The notes: a model not told the origin generated them from the sequence alone. Counted from the stretch's first letter, positions 1 to 10,132 are shown. The stretch: DNA of 18,972 bases from Planctomycetota bacterium (GCA_023417885.1 JAEZED010000138.1:1-18972); one strand, 5' to 3'. Numbers and translations are program-made.

Positions 1-137
1 CCCGCGTGCATCGCATGGAGATCGACCACGGCCCCTTCGCCCGGGAAGTCGAGCTTCCGGCCGACGTCGATTCCCAGGCGATCAGTGCGACCTATCGCAA
101 CGGCCTGCTGTGGGTCGAGCTGCCCAAGGCAAAGTGA
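1..137 (+). CDS. Hsp20 / alpha-crystallin small heat-shock protein, C-terminal end (5' truncated by window)
   Basis: The frame beginning at base 3 is open to a TGA at 135-137 and gives about 44 residues. It contains the end of an alpha-crystallin domain: FAREVELPADVD, then ISATYRNGLLWVELPKAK. The pattern of a short strand, a polar turn, then Y-x-N-G-L-L-x-V-x-L-P-K is characteristic of the last strands of Hsp20 proteins, which hold unfolding proteins in the cytoplasm without using ATP. No I-x-I tail motif follows; the protein stops just after PKAK, so the usual C-terminal anchoring extension is very short. The start and N-terminal arm lie outside the window. The family call rests on this motif alone but it is distinctive. 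A neighbouring Lon gene fits a proteostasis setting. Confidence 0.85.
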   Translation, partial: RVHRMEIDHGPFAREVELPADVDSQAISATYRNGLLWVELPKAK

Positions 138-191
138 GGCGGGTCGGGGCGCCTGGAACGCCGCTTGCAGATCTGTCAGAATGCAGCCGTC

Positions 192-419
192 ATGATGCTG
201 CTGCCAATGGTCTTGAGTCTGGTGGGGGCGATTTTCTACCTGCTCACCGGGGAGGAGTCGATCCTCTGGCGCCTCGCCGTGCTCCTGATGGCCATCGGCG
301 CCGCCGTTGTTCTCCTGCTGGTTCCCGCCGTGCCGTACGCGGCTCCGGTGCTGCTCCAGATCGGGCTCAGTTTCGGCTTCGTGATCTATTGGCAGATCGA
401 CAAACTGCGCCTGAGCTGA
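192..419 (+). CDS. Small hypothetical membrane protein (75 aa)
   Basis: This 75-residue product is almost wholly hydrophobic. Three likely membrane segments are visible: MMLLPMVLSLVGAIFYLL near the N-terminus, ILWRLAVLLMAIGAAVVLLL in the middle, and LLQIGLSFGFVIYW near the end, followed by a short polar tail (QIDKLRLS). I recognise no family. The start was placed at the ATG at 192; a TTG at 165 would add nine polar residues, and neither has a clear ribosome binding site. It lies 54 bases after the Hsp20 stop and 67 bases before the Lon start, on the same strand, so it may be co-transcribed with the Hsp20 gene. Its existence as a gene is likely but not certain; function is unknown. Confidence 0.6.
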   Translation: MMLLPMVLSLVGAIFYLLTGEESILWRLAVLLMAIGAAVVLLLVPAVPYAAPVLLQIGLSFGFVIYWQIDKLRLS

Positions 420-486
420 CACCGCTTCGCCGGGGCGTGACTTTCTGCAAGTGACGCCTGCGCGGCAATGTGTAGGATCGCAGGCG

Positions 487-3045
<2,559 letters not shown>

Positions 3046-3112
3046 CAACGGCGTCTTGCGCAGGCGCCGCTGCCTCCCTGTCTCGGAGCCTCGGCGCGTC
3101 GGTGACGCCGCG

Positions 3113-3607
3113 TCAGCCAAGCACTCCGGGATTCATTCGCCAGATGGCCCAGTTCAGCGCCGAGGCGAAGCTTACCCATGCCAGGTACGGCAGCAGCAGC
3201 GCCCCCGCCAGCGGTCGCACGCTCCAGAACGCGAGGACCGTCGCCGCGATCAACAGCCAGAGCACAATGATCTCCGCGAAGGCAAGCCCACCCATCCGCC
3301 AGGCGAAGAAGAGCCAGGTCCACAGCGCGTTCAGCGCCAACTGCGCGAGGAAGAGCCCGAGGGCCAGCCGCGCCCCGGCCCATCCTCGTTCCCGCCAGAC
3401 CAGCCAGGCGGCGATGCCCATGAGCGCGTAGAGAACCGTCCACACCGGGCCAAACACCCACCCGGGCGGCGACCAGGATGGCCGGTCGAGCTGCACGTAG
3501 AACTCGCGCGACTGCACGGAAGCCAGCGCCCCCACCGCCGCCGCGACAAACGCGACTGCCAGCCAACCGGCGAGACCCAGCAACTGCCTGGAAGCGGAAT
3601 CGCGCAT
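3113..3607 (-). CDS. tspO: TspO/MBR family tryptophan-rich sensory protein
   Basis: The 164-residue product has five hydrophobic segments and the family's signature runs: DRPSWSPPGWVFGPVW at 41-56, ALNALWTWLFF at 91-101, and LLPYLAWVSFASALNW from 138 followed by RMNP. Length, high tryptophan content and motif order all match bacterial TspO, a membrane protein that binds porphyrins and other hydrophobic ligands; its physiological role differs between species and cannot be read from sequence. The ATG at 3607 has a good ribosome binding site on the minus strand (AAGGTGA, a few bases upstream). It is the last of three minus-strand genes, 51 bases after the DUF1080-protease gene, and converges on lon with 67 bases between the two stops. 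Confidence 0.95.
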   Translation of the reverse strand: MRDSASRQLLGLAGWLAVAFVAAAVGALASVQSREFYVQLDRPSWSPPGWVFGPVWTVLYALMGIAAWLVWRERGWAGARLALGLFLAQLALNALWTWLFFAWRMGGLAFAEIIVLWLLIAATVLAFWSVRPLAGALLLPYLAWVSFASALNWAIWRMNPGVLG

Positions 3608-3658
3608 GACTCACCTTCACCCTTGCTCAAGCGCCGACCCAGTCGCGAGGCGGTAGGT

Positions 3659-5122
3659 TCAAGCGCCGGTCTCAAGCGCCTGCGCCGGGGCGACGATGTA
3701 GGCGTCGATCCCGTACTTGCGGGCGAAGTCGAAGGTGGCGTAGGCGTGTCCGTCGTCGCCGAACGCCTCGCCCCAACTGTTGCGCAGGATGAAGTACCCC
3801 CCACCTTCCGCCGCTCCGGCGGGTCCGAAGCCGACGAGGACGACGCCGTGGCCGTTCCTGGACGTGCCGTCGATGTGGGCGTCGATCATCACGTTCCGCG
3901 CATCGACCACCTTGTCGTCGGTGATGCCGAAGGGCCAGCAGAGCGTGACGGTCACCGGCCGGCCCTGCCTCAGCTCCGCCTTGATCAGGGCCATGTCCTC
4001 CGCGGTGAATCCGATCTCGCGTGACCAGTGCTTGATGCTCTGAAACCGGTATCGCCGCAGCGGCTCGGCGGCGCGCTGCGCCTCCGGGGCCGGTGGCTCG
4101 ATCGGTTCGGCGCGCGGGACATAGGGCGCCATCGCCTCCGGCGCCACGCCGTATCGCTGAAGGCCGGCGACGAGACGGTCGGGGTTGAACCCCTCCACCA
4201 GCGACGTTCCCAGCGCCGTGTTGGCGGCCCACATCAGGTATTGCTCCGAAAGATCCACCGGCCGGCCCTGCTCCGAAAGGGCAAACTCCAGCGGGCCGAG
4301 AAACGCGAACACCTGGCAGGCCCCCCGCTGCCCCTGATGCCGGACTTCGAGCCCGCGCTCCATGAACGCCGGCCGCAGGTCCACCTCCGGCGCCACCAGC
4401 TCAGCGGCCTCGGCTTCACGCCCATTTGCCGCATTCGCCTCCAGCTTCTCCAGCTCCAGCTTGCGGAACTCCACCTCCGTCCCCTCCGCCTGGATGGCGA
4501 TCTTCCCCTTCGTGGCGGTGCAGTTGGTGCCGTGGTTGACGAGCTCGCCGTTCACCCAGACCTTGACCTCGTCGCCGCGGCACTCGATGACCATCGTGTT
4601 CCACTCCCCCAGCGGCTTCTCGGAGTCGTCGGTGAGGTTGAGGATGCGCCGCGCGTCGTTCGGCCCCCCGCCGAAGGCCTGTCCCTCGCGGCGCGGGCGG
4701 CGCTTCTCCATGTCGGGCACCTCGATGTTCTCCCGGATGCACCAGAAGTCGCCGGCATTGCCGTGGTGCATCTGCACCTCGATCGACTTCGGAAACATGC
4801 TGTAGAGCGCTCGCGGCGTGGAGGCGTGGACGAGCACGCCGCAGTTGCCACCTTCACCAGGGAAGCGGTACTCGACGGTGAGGCGGTAGTTCTCGTACTC
4901 GGCGTCGGTCAGCAGGTGACCGGGCGGATTGCCGAGGGAGACGAGCATGCCGTCGCGCACGACGAAGCTCGGCTGGACGTCGGCATCGTCGTCGGCCGCG
5001 GGAACGTCGGCGTGCCAGCCGGAGAGGTCACGGCCGTTGAAGAGCGGCACGGGGCGCGTCTCCTGGGCGGCGTCGGCGGTGACGAGCGTCAGGGCGAGCA
5101 GGCAGGTGAGGATCTGGAGCAT
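3659..5122 (-). CDS. Secreted fusion: DUF1080 (3-keto-disaccharide hydrolase-type) domain + papain-like C1 cysteine protease
   Basis: 487 residues. Residues 1-19 look like a Sec signal peptide (hydrophobic LLALTLVT, then ADA before AQ), so it should leave the cytoplasm. Residues about 26-225 match the DUF1080/PF06439 beta-sandwich: VPLFNGRDLSGWHAD at the start, GGNCGVLVHA, EVQMHHG, GEWNTMVIECRGDEVKVWVNG, and a closing EVEFRKLEL strand. Residues about 245-485 read as a papain-type protease: Q263 and C269 in HQGQRGACQVFAF (oxyanion Gln and nucleophile), H425 in NGHGVVLVGFG, and N448 in LRNSWGE, so the full catalytic set is retained. No propeptide-like segment separates the domains. DUF1080 proteins are common in Planctomycetota and are thought to act on or bind carbohydrate; this pairing is unusual. 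The substrate is unknown. Its start lies 82 bases after the stop of the glycosyltransferase gene on the same strand. Confidence 0.88.
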   Translation of the reverse strand: MLQILTCLLALTLVTADAAQETRPVPLFNGRDLSGWHADVPAADDDADVQPSFVVRDGMLVSLGNPPGHLLTDAEYENYRLTVEYRFPGEGGNCGVLVHASTPRALYSMFPKSIEVQMHHGNAGDFWCIRENIEVPDMEKRRPRREGQAFGGGPNDARRILNLTDDSEKPLGEWNTMVIECRGDEVKVWVNGELVNHGTNCTATKGKIAIQAEGTEVEFRKLELEKLEANAANGREAEAAELVAPEVDLRPAFMERGLEVRHQGQRGACQVFAFLGPLEFALSEQGRPVDLSEQYLMWAANTALGTSLVEGFNPDRLVAGLQRYGVAPEAMAPYVPRAEPIEPPAPEAQRAAEPLRRYRFQSIKHWSREIGFTAEDMALIKAELRQGRPVTVTLCWPFGITDDKVVDARNVMIDAHIDGTSRNGHGVVLVGFGPAGAAEGGGYFILRNSWGEAFGDDGHAYATFDFARKYGIDAYIVAPAQALETGA

Positions 5123-5181
5123 CGCCGCTCAGGGTAACGCGTGTGCTGATCCGGCGATACGGGCGCGCCGAGGTCGGGCAG

Positions 5182-5206
5182 GCCCGCGGCACGCCATGCC
5201 GAGGCT
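5182..5206. repeat. Dispersed GC-rich palindrome, copy P0
   Basis: A 25-base palindrome with arms GCGGCA and TGCCG around a short centre. It matches 22 of 25 bases with copy P3 at 12986-13010, and copies P1 and P2 are also downstream. It starts inside the stop codon of the glycosyltransferase gene (TAG, 5205-5207) on the minus strand, so it sits exactly at that gene's 3' end, before the DUF1080-protease gene. It could form an RNA hairpin there, but there is no T-run, so a terminator role is only a guess. Confidence 0.7.
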
Positions 5207-6935
5207 ACTGGGCGTCCGCGGTGCGATCGATGATCATGAACGGCTTGCTCGCCCAGCTCACGGGCGTGATGAAGGGGCCGGTGATCGCTTCGGGACTGAT
5301 CGGCGCGTCCACGGCCTCCACGCGCACGTCCGGCGCGCCGCCTTCCTCCGCGTTCAGGACCGCCTGCCACGCCCAGAGGTCGAACGGGGGAATGCTCCAG
5401 GGCGCCGGCTCCGCCCACAGGTCGAGACTCGTCGCGCCCCCCTCGAGACGCTCCGCGATGCGGCGCGCCGCGCGGGTGCGCGTGTCGTCCGGCCGCGCGT
5501 CGGCGACGAAGTTCACCACGTACGGCACGCCCGCGAGGGCGACGAGGATCGTGCCGAGCAGGCAGATCAGCCGCCGCCGCGCCGGCAGCGGGGTCAGACC
5601 GCGACCGGCGACGGCGAAGTAGGCGATCAGGAGCACCGTCATCGGCACGATGCCGAACCGCGCGTACTCCGGCGGCTTGCCGGCGCCCAGCGGCAGGAAG
5701 TAGATCAGCACCGCCGCGGCCGCGGTCAGGAGCAGCCAGGAGCGCGCCCCCAGCCGCACGCGCCGAGCAAGGAGCACGGCGCCGGCGAAGACGATCGCGA
5801 AGAAGAAAAGCGTGCCGACGGCCAGCGCCAGGAGCACCACGCCGCTGGCGGCCCCGCCGACCAGGTCGCCCGCCGGGTACATGGCGGTCGAGTTGCTGAT
5901 GTTGCTGCGGAAGATGTCGCGGTCGAACAGGAGGTGGTGGATGACCCACGGATTCGTCGCGGCGTAGACGACGACGCCCGCGCCCAGCGCCATCAATGCG
6001 CTCAGCCACGCCCGGAGGTCGGGGGAGGACGACTCGCCGCCCGCCCGCTCCCGCGCATGCCGGTCGCGCCGCGCGCGGAGCATCGCCATCACCGGCAGCA
6101 CCGCGAAAGCCACCACCATCGACACCACCATCGCGCTCGCCGCCCCGCACAGCACCCCCGCCCACACCGCGTCGCGCCGGCGAGACGTCTGCACGAAGTC
6201 GTCCGCCTTCAGCACCGCCGCCAGCATCAGCACGGCGCCGGCAAGGTGCGGCTTGGCCTCGTGCGCGCCCGTCACCACCACCGGCAACAGCGCGAACGCG
6301 ACGGCGGCGCACATCGGGGCGAACCCACCGCCGGTGAGCCGCCGGACGATGACGAACACCAGCGCCGTCCCCACCACGCCCCACAGGGCCGAGTAGAGCC
6401 GTGCCACCACGTAGAAGCGCCCGAACGCCTCCGGCCGATCGAGGTACCACGCCATGTCCCCCCTCAGCTCGACGTAGTCGACGACGTGGGCAACGCCAAG
6501 CAGCCCCGCCACCGGGTAGATCCACAGCCCGCCGTACTGGTAGAGGCGCGGGTCGCCGTCGCGCCGCTGCGCCATGCCGGCGATCGCCTTGAAGTTGATG
6601 AACTCGTCGGGCTGGTGGCTCATCAGCCGGTAGCGCCGGACGGTTTCGGCGCGCCGGGCGTCGGTGTCGTTCAGGACGATCGGCCCGCCCGAGCGGTCGA
6701 GCGGGTTGGCGTCCACGTCGGCGCCGCGCCCGCTGTCGGCGTCCAGGCCGCCCGCCAGGTCGATGATCTCCTGTCCGCTCCAGGGCGTGCGCTCCCCAAA
6801 GAGGAAGGCGTCGTCCGCCCGGCTGGGCAAACCCCAGTTGATGCCGGGGAGGAACACGACCAGTGACAGCACCCCCGCCAGCAGCGGCAGGAGGCGTTGG
6901 CGGGTCAGGAGCGTGGCGAGGCGGGCTGGCAACAC
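5205..6935 (-). CDS. Polytopic membrane glycosyltransferase, GT39/PMT-like (GT-C fold)
   Basis: 576 residues with roughly ten hydrophobic segments. After the first membrane helix (LLPLLAGVLSLVVFLPGINW) come the acidic pair D41-D42 and, further on in the large first loop, D110-E111 in HQPDEF; acidic residues in this loop are the metal/lipid-phosphate site of GT-C enzymes. The central part repeats the pattern of PMT/ArnT-like proteins (RFYVVARLYSALWGVVGTAL, then LLPVVVTGAHEAKPH), and a soluble C-terminal part follows residue 470. Such enzymes transfer a sugar from a polyprenyl-phosphate donor at the outer face of the membrane; donor and acceptor cannot be told here. The start is a GTG at 6935 with a weak ribosome binding site. 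It is divergent from the atp genes (99-base gap) and is followed on its own strand by the DUF1080-protease gene. Confidence 0.8.
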   Translation of the reverse strand: MLPARLATLLTRQRLLPLLAGVLSLVVFLPGINWGLPSRADDAFLFGERTPWSGQEIIDLAGGLDADSGRGADVDANPLDRSGGPIVLNDTDARRAETVRRYRLMSHQPDEFINFKAIAGMAQRRDGDPRLYQYGGLWIYPVAGLLGVAHVVDYVELRGDMAWYLDRPEAFGRFYVVARLYSALWGVVGTALVFVIVRRLTGGGFAPMCAAVAFALLPVVVTGAHEAKPHLAGAVLMLAAVLKADDFVQTSRRRDAVWAGVLCGAASAMVVSMVVAFAVLPVMAMLRARRDRHARERAGGESSSPDLRAWLSALMALGAGVVVYAATNPWVIHHLLFDRDIFRSNISNSTAMYPAGDLVGGAASGVVLLALAVGTLFFFAIVFAGAVLLARRVRLGARSWLLLTAAAAVLIYFLPLGAGKPPEYARFGIVPMTVLLIAYFAVAGRGLTPLPARRRLICLLGTILVALAGVPYVVNFVADARPDDTRTRAARRIAERLEGGATSLDLWAEPAPWSIPPFDLWAWQAVLNAEEGGAPDVRVEAVDAPISPEAITGPFITPVSWASKPFMIIDRTADAQ

Positions 6936-7034
6936 CGGAGTGGCCTGAGTCTACTCCGCCCCCCGTCCCCGGGGCCGGGCACGAAACCCCGAGCCCGCAT
7001 CGGCCCGATGGCGCGCCGGCGCCGGGGGCGTAGG

Positions 7035-7319
7035 ATGACCAGCGTGACGAAGCCCGACGAAAACAACCCGCCGCCGGAGCGCGACTTCGTCGCCGAGTAC
7101 CGCGCCCGCGAGCGCGAGCAGCGCGAGTCGAGCCAGTGGCAGCAGGTCGGCGGCTCCGCGATCGAGTTCGCGGTCGCGATCGTGCTGGGAGCGGTGGCGG
7201 GCTGGGGATTCGATCGCTGGCGGGGTACCGAGCCGTGGGGACTCGTTATCGGGGTGATCCTGGGCTTCGTCACCGGCTTCTACCTGCTCCTGAAGGTGGC
7301 GGCGAGGTCGTTCAAGTGA
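7035..7319 (+). CDS. AtpZ/AtpI-like accessory protein of the F0F1 ATPase
   Basis: A 94-residue protein with a charged N-terminal arm (residues 1-38, rich in E, R and Q) and two membrane helices at about 41-58 and 67-87, joined by a loop with WRGTEPWG. This two-helix layout, with G-F-x-x-G-F-Y near the second helix, is typical of the AtpZ / PF09527 family, which precedes ATP synthase genes and is linked to assembly or Mg/Ca handling of the c ring. The ATG at 7035 is preferred; an upstream in-frame ATG at 7008 would add nine mostly Arg residues. Its stop overlaps the GTG start of the next gene by four bases (GTGA), indicating translational coupling. First gene of the atp cluster. Confidence 0.82.
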   Translation: MTSVTKPDENNPPPERDFVAEYRAREREQRESSQWQQVGGSAIEFAVAIVLGAVAGWGFDRWRGTEPWGLVIGVILGFVTGFYLLLKVAARSFK

Positions 7320-7825
7320 CGGTTTCGAGCACCAGCCCCGCCCCCGCCGTGCCGCCCGGACGGTTGCTGGCGTGGGTGATCGCGGCGCTGGCGACCGGGC
7401 TCGCCCTGACGGCTTTGGCGGTGGTGGCATTCGGAACCCGGCCCGGCTGGTGGACGGCCTGGGCAGCCGCGGGGGCGACGGCGCTCGTCTCCGGGCTGGC
7501 GTCGCTGCCGCTGCTGCTGCTGGGGCTGGGTCGGCTGAACACGGAGGATTCGGTCGGCAACCGCGAGAACCTTCAGAGCGCGGTGCCGTGGATCCTGGTG
7601 GCGGGCGTGGTGCGGATGCTGGTGGTGGCCGTGGGGGTGGTGGTGTGCATTCGGTGGCTGGGGACGGCGAAATGGCCGACGTTCGCGTTCGCAGGCGTGC
7701 TGTACGCGCTGCTGATGCTTGCGGAGGTCGGGTTGGTGGGGCGGGCGCTGTGGAAGGCGGATTTCGCTGCGGGGAAGGTGGGTTCCGGGGAGCGACAACC
7801 CGTCCCGCGGCAGGGGAATGGTTGA
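7316..7825 (+). CDS. atpI: AtpI-like ATP synthase assembly membrane protein (subunit I)
   Basis: 169 residues with four predicted membrane helices at about 17-38, 46-72, 90-115 and 120-145, and a polar tail. The second and third helices are separated by a hydrophilic segment (LNTEDSVGNRENLQS). Sequence identity to textbook AtpI is weak by eye; the call rests on size, topology and position between the AtpZ-like gene and atpB, where subunit I (helper for c-ring assembly) normally sits. The GTG start at 7316 overlaps the stop of the upstream gene by four bases, which fixes the start. An unrelated four-helix protein in this place cannot be excluded. Confidence 0.65.
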   Translation: MTVSSTSPAPAVPPGRLLAWVIAALATGLALTALAVVAFGTRPGWWTAWAAAGATALVSGLASLPLLLLGLGRLNTEDSVGNRENLQSAVPWILVAGVVRMLVVAVGVVVCIRWLGTAKWPTFAFAGVLYALLMLAEVGLVGRALWKADFAAGKVGSGERQPVPRQGNG

Positions 7826-7849
7826 TTCAACCGTTCGGTCGTCTATCCT
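7822..7849 (+). promoter_or_regulatory. Possible internal sigma70-like promoter before atpB
   Basis: TTGATT at 7822-7827 and TATCCT at 7844-7849, separated by 16 bases, fall at the end of the AtpI-like gene and in the 107-base gap before atpB. This could supply extra transcript for the structural atp genes. The match is modest and a chance occurrence is possible. Confidence 0.25.
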
Positions 7850-7881
7850 TCCGGCCCCGCAGTCTGCGCGGTGACCGGACA

Positions 7882-7898
7882 CGAAAACGGCGTTTTCG
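7882..7898. other. Short palindrome in the atpB leader
   Basis: CGAAAACG and CGTTTTCG are perfect inverted copies separated by one G, 35 bases before the atpB start. It stands out as an A/T-containing palindrome in a GC-rich gap. It could be an operator or small RNA hairpin; no family is recognised. Confidence 0.4.
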
Positions 7899-7932
7899 CG
7901 GCCCGTTCCCGCCTCGAACCCGAAGATCGCCC

Positions 7933-8889
7933 ATGATTGCTTCGCTTCCTGGTCTGCCGCTCGAGCTGCCCCGCCTCCCGCTGCCACTGGCGGCCGACGA
8001 TCCACTGCTGCACATCGTGGACCACTGGCACCACACCGAAGCCGGGACGCCGATCATCAGCAATCACATCATCATGATGATCATCGCCGCCCTGCTGCTG
8101 CTGGCGGTGTTCCTGCCGATGGCGCGGCGCTACCGGGAGAACAAGGAGCTGGTTCCGACCGGGCGGAGCAACTTCTTTGAAGCGATCATGCTCTACATGC
8201 GGGACGAGGTCGTGAAGCCGACGCTCGGGCACGCGACCGACCGCTTCATGCCGCTGCTCTGGACGCTCTTCTTCTTCATCCTGTTCATGAACCTCCTGGG
8301 GCTGCTCCCCCTGGACGTGCTGACCGCAAAGATTCCCGGCGGCCCCTACTACGGAACGCCGACTGCCAACATCTACGTCACCGGCGCGCTGGCGCTGGTG
8401 AGCTTCGTGGTCATCCAGGTGGCGGGGATCAGGGCCAACGGCCTCGGCGGCTACCTGCATCACTTCCTCGGCGGCGCGCCCGTCTACATGGCGCCGATCA
8501 TCGTGGTCGTCGAGATCATGGGCACGATCATCAAGCCGGTGGCGCTTGCCATTCGTCTCATGGCGAACATGACCGGTGGCCACCTGCTGATCGCGGTGCT
8601 CATCGGCCTGACGGCCCTGGCCTACGAGGCGCTGGGCACGGCCGGCGGGACGGGCATCAGCATCGTTATCGTCATCGGCGCGGTGGCGATCATGTGCCTG
8701 GAGCTCTTCGTCGCGTTCCTCCAGGCGTACATCTTCACCTTCCTGACGGCGCTGTTCATCGGGCTGCTGGTCGTCCACGAGGAGCACGACGAGAGCCATC
8801 ACGGCGACCACGACGGGGCCGTGGACCTGGATGACGACGCCAAGCTCGAACGCAGTTCCCTCCAGGCGGGCGCCCACATGGCGGGCTAG
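7933..8889 (+). CDS. atpB: ATP synthase F0 subunit a
   Basis: 318 residues, membrane subunit that forms the two proton half-channels beside the c ring. The family core is clear: LHIVDHWHH near the N-terminus, helices at TLFFFILFMNLLGLLPLD and in the later half, and the essential arginine R208 in KPVALAIRLMANMTGGHLL. The C-terminal helix hairpin ends in YIFTFLTALFIGLLV, after which a His/Asp-rich tail starts at H282 (HEEHDESHHGDHDG) and runs to the end. The ATG at 7933 gives a normal-length N-terminal arm. It lies 107 bases after the AtpI-like gene and 183 bases before atpE, a gap in which no gene is seen. Confidence 0.96.
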   Translation: MIASLPGLPLELPRLPLPLAADDPLLHIVDHWHHTEAGTPIISNHIIMMIIAALLLLAVFLPMARRYRENKELVPTGRSNFFEAIMLYMRDEVVKPTLGHATDRFMPLLWTLFFFILFMNLLGLLPLDVLTAKIPGGPYYGTPTANIYVTGALALVSFVVIQVAGIRANGLGGYLHHFLGGAPVYMAPIIVVVEIMGTIIKPVALAIRLMANMTGGHLLIAVLIGLTALAYEALGTAGGTGISIVIVIGAVAIMCLELFVAFLQAYIFTFLTALFIGLLVVHEEHDESHHGDHDGAVDLDDDAKLERSSLQAGAHMAG

Positions 8890-9018
8890 CGCCAAACGAT
8901 CTTCGCCGCGGCCGCCGGACGAGGGGCGGCCGACAAAATCGGGTGAGTGTGCCACTTGGCCCCACCCGGCGGCAGGACTCCCCGACGCCTCCTCGCAGCG
9001 TCCGGTGTGGCCCGACCG

Positions 9019-9055
9019 GAAACGGGCAAGGGGCAGCCCGCCCCCGAAACGGGCA
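9019..9055 (+). repeat. 10-base direct repeat upstream of atpE
   Basis: GAAACGGGCA occurs at 9019-9028 and again at 9046-9055, the second copy ending 17 bases before the atpE start. The spacing of 27 bases does not match a whole number of helical turns closely. It may be a regulatory site or chance in GC-rich sequence. Nothing else is recognisable in the 183-base atpB-atpE gap. Confidence 0.3.
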
Positions 9056-9072
9056 TTTAGGAATCGACTCCA

Positions 9073-9417
9073 ATGAAGCGTGTATTCGTTCTTGCCGTCC
9101 TGGCGCTGCTCATGATGCCCGCCGCCGCTGCCTTCGCGCAGGACGGGGCCGCCACCCCGACCACGTCCGTCGAGCTCAGCGACTCGCAGGTCACCTCGTC
9201 CGTCGGGCGCGGTCTTGCCGTGCTCGGGCTGGGCCTGGGCCTCGGGTTCATCACGATGGGCGCCGGCCGCGGCATCGGCAACATCGGCGGACATGCCGCC
9301 GAGGCGATCGCCCGGCAGCCGGAGGCCGGCGGCCGCATCTTCACGACCATGATCATCAGCGCCGCCCTCATCGAAGGCGTGGCCCTGTTCGCGGTGGTCA
9401 TGACCTTCCTGCTGTAA
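9073..9417 (+). CDS. atpE: ATP synthase F0 subunit c, with N-terminal signal-like extension
   Basis: 114 residues, longer than the usual 70-90. Residues 1-22 read as a signal peptide (MKRVFVLAVLALLMM, then AAAAFA before QD), followed by a polar linker to about residue 44 and then the two-helix c hairpin: GLGLGLGFITMGAGRGIGN, the polar loop ARQPEA, and the second helix with the ion-carrying glutamate E101 in AALIEGVALFAV. The positions of the Na+-site Gln and Ser in Na+-type c subunits are I68 and G102 here, so H+ coupling is inferred. The ring of c subunits rotates in the membrane. A TAGGA sequence lies about 10 bases before the ATG. A strong hairpin follows the stop. Confidence 0.96.
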   Translation: MKRVFVLAVLALLMMPAAAAFAQDGAATPTTSVELSDSQVTSSVGRGLAVLGLGLGLGFITMGAGRGIGNIGGHAAEAIARQPEAGGRIFTTMIISAALIEGVALFAVVMTFLL

Positions 9418-9439
9418 CGGGCCCCGCCCGACCCACTCC

Positions 9440-9469
9440 CCCGCGGCGGGCCTGACCGTCCGCCGCGGG
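9440..9469 (+). promoter_or_regulatory. Strong GC hairpin in the atpE-atpF gap
   Basis: CCCGCGGCGG (9440-9449) and CCGCCGCGGG (9460-9469) form a perfect 10-bp stem with a 10-base loop, starting 22 bases after the atpE stop. No T-run follows, so it is not a classical terminator. Position just after the gene whose product is needed in many copies suggests mRNA 3'-end protection or partial attenuation; that is inference. Confidence 0.6.
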
Positions 9470-9508
9470 CTTGACGATCCAAGAGATCACTACCGCACGG
9501 AGATTCGC

Positions 9509-10132
9509 ATGAACACGCTGCCCAAGTGGGCGACTCTCGCCTTCGCCCTGACGCTCATGCTGGCGCTGCCCGCCCTTGCGGCGGATCCGGCCGCGGCCGA
9601 GGGTCACGGCGCGGACCCGACGCTCCTGCCCGAGCCCAGCGGCACGACGATCATCACCAGCGTGGTGACGCTGGTCATCTTCGCGGGCCTGCTGGCGATC
9701 CTGGGCAAGTACGCGTGGGGCCCGATCCAGGGCGGCCTGATCGCCCGCGAGGACAAGATCCGCTCCGACATCGAGGCGGCCGAGCGGGCCCGTGCCCAGG
9801 CGGACGCCTCCCGGCGCCAGTACGAGGAGCAGCTTGCTGGCGCCGAGCAGCGCGTGCGCGACCTGCTGGCCCAGGCGCAGGCCGACGGGCAGCAGCTTGC
9901 CACCCGCATCCGCTCGCAGGCGCAGGAGGATGCCGAGGAGATCAAGGCCCGCGCGATGCGCGAGATCGAGCAGAGCCGCCGCGAGGCGGTCGACCAGATC
10001 CGCGCCGAGGCGGGCACGCTCGCCACCGGCATCGCCGAGAAGATCCTCCGGCGCGAGGTGAACAAGGAGGACCAGAAGCGGCTGATCCAGGAATCGCTGG
10101 ACGAGTTCCAGACGGTCGGCAGCGGCGCGTGA
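9509..10132 (+). CDS. atpF: ATP synthase F0 subunit b
   Basis: 207 residues. A signal-peptide-like N-terminus (residues 1-24, ending ALA before AD) and a polar linker precede the usual single membrane helix at about 46-66 (TIITSVVTLVIFAGLLAILG). The rest is a long charged, Ala/Glu/Gln/Arg-rich helix typical of the b-subunit stalk dimer (EAAERARAQADASRRQYEEQ), ending near RREVNKEDQKRLIQESLDEF, which contacts delta and alpha. It is longer than the roughly 156-residue E. coli protein because of the extra N-terminal part. GGAG lies eight bases before the ATG. Gene order between atpE and atpH is standard. Confidence 0.94.
   Translation: MNTLPKWATLAFALTLMLALPALAADPAAAEGHGADPTLLPEPSGTTIITSVVTLVIFAGLLAILGKYAWGPIQGGLIAREDKIRSDIEAAERARAQADASRRQYEEQLAGAEQRVRDLLAQAQADGQQLATRIRSQAQEDAEEIKARAMREIEQSRREAVDQIRAEAGTLATGIAEKILRREVNKEDQKRLIQESLDEFQTVGSGA

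Noticed and set aside
473..478. TAGGAT as a -10 box for lon
   Set aside because: It lies only 9 bases before the ATG and no convincing -35 box is seen at the right distance; TAGGA also resembles a weak ribosome binding site.
4929..6866. 645-codon plus-strand open frame opposite the glycosyltransferase gene
   Set aside because: Low-complexity Arg/His/Pro/Gln product; the minus-strand frame has a coherent membrane topology and GT-C motifs.
9073..9417. Na+-coupled c ring
   Set aside because: The Gln and Ser/Thr ligands expected for Na+ binding are Ile68 and Gly102, so H+ coupling is more likely.
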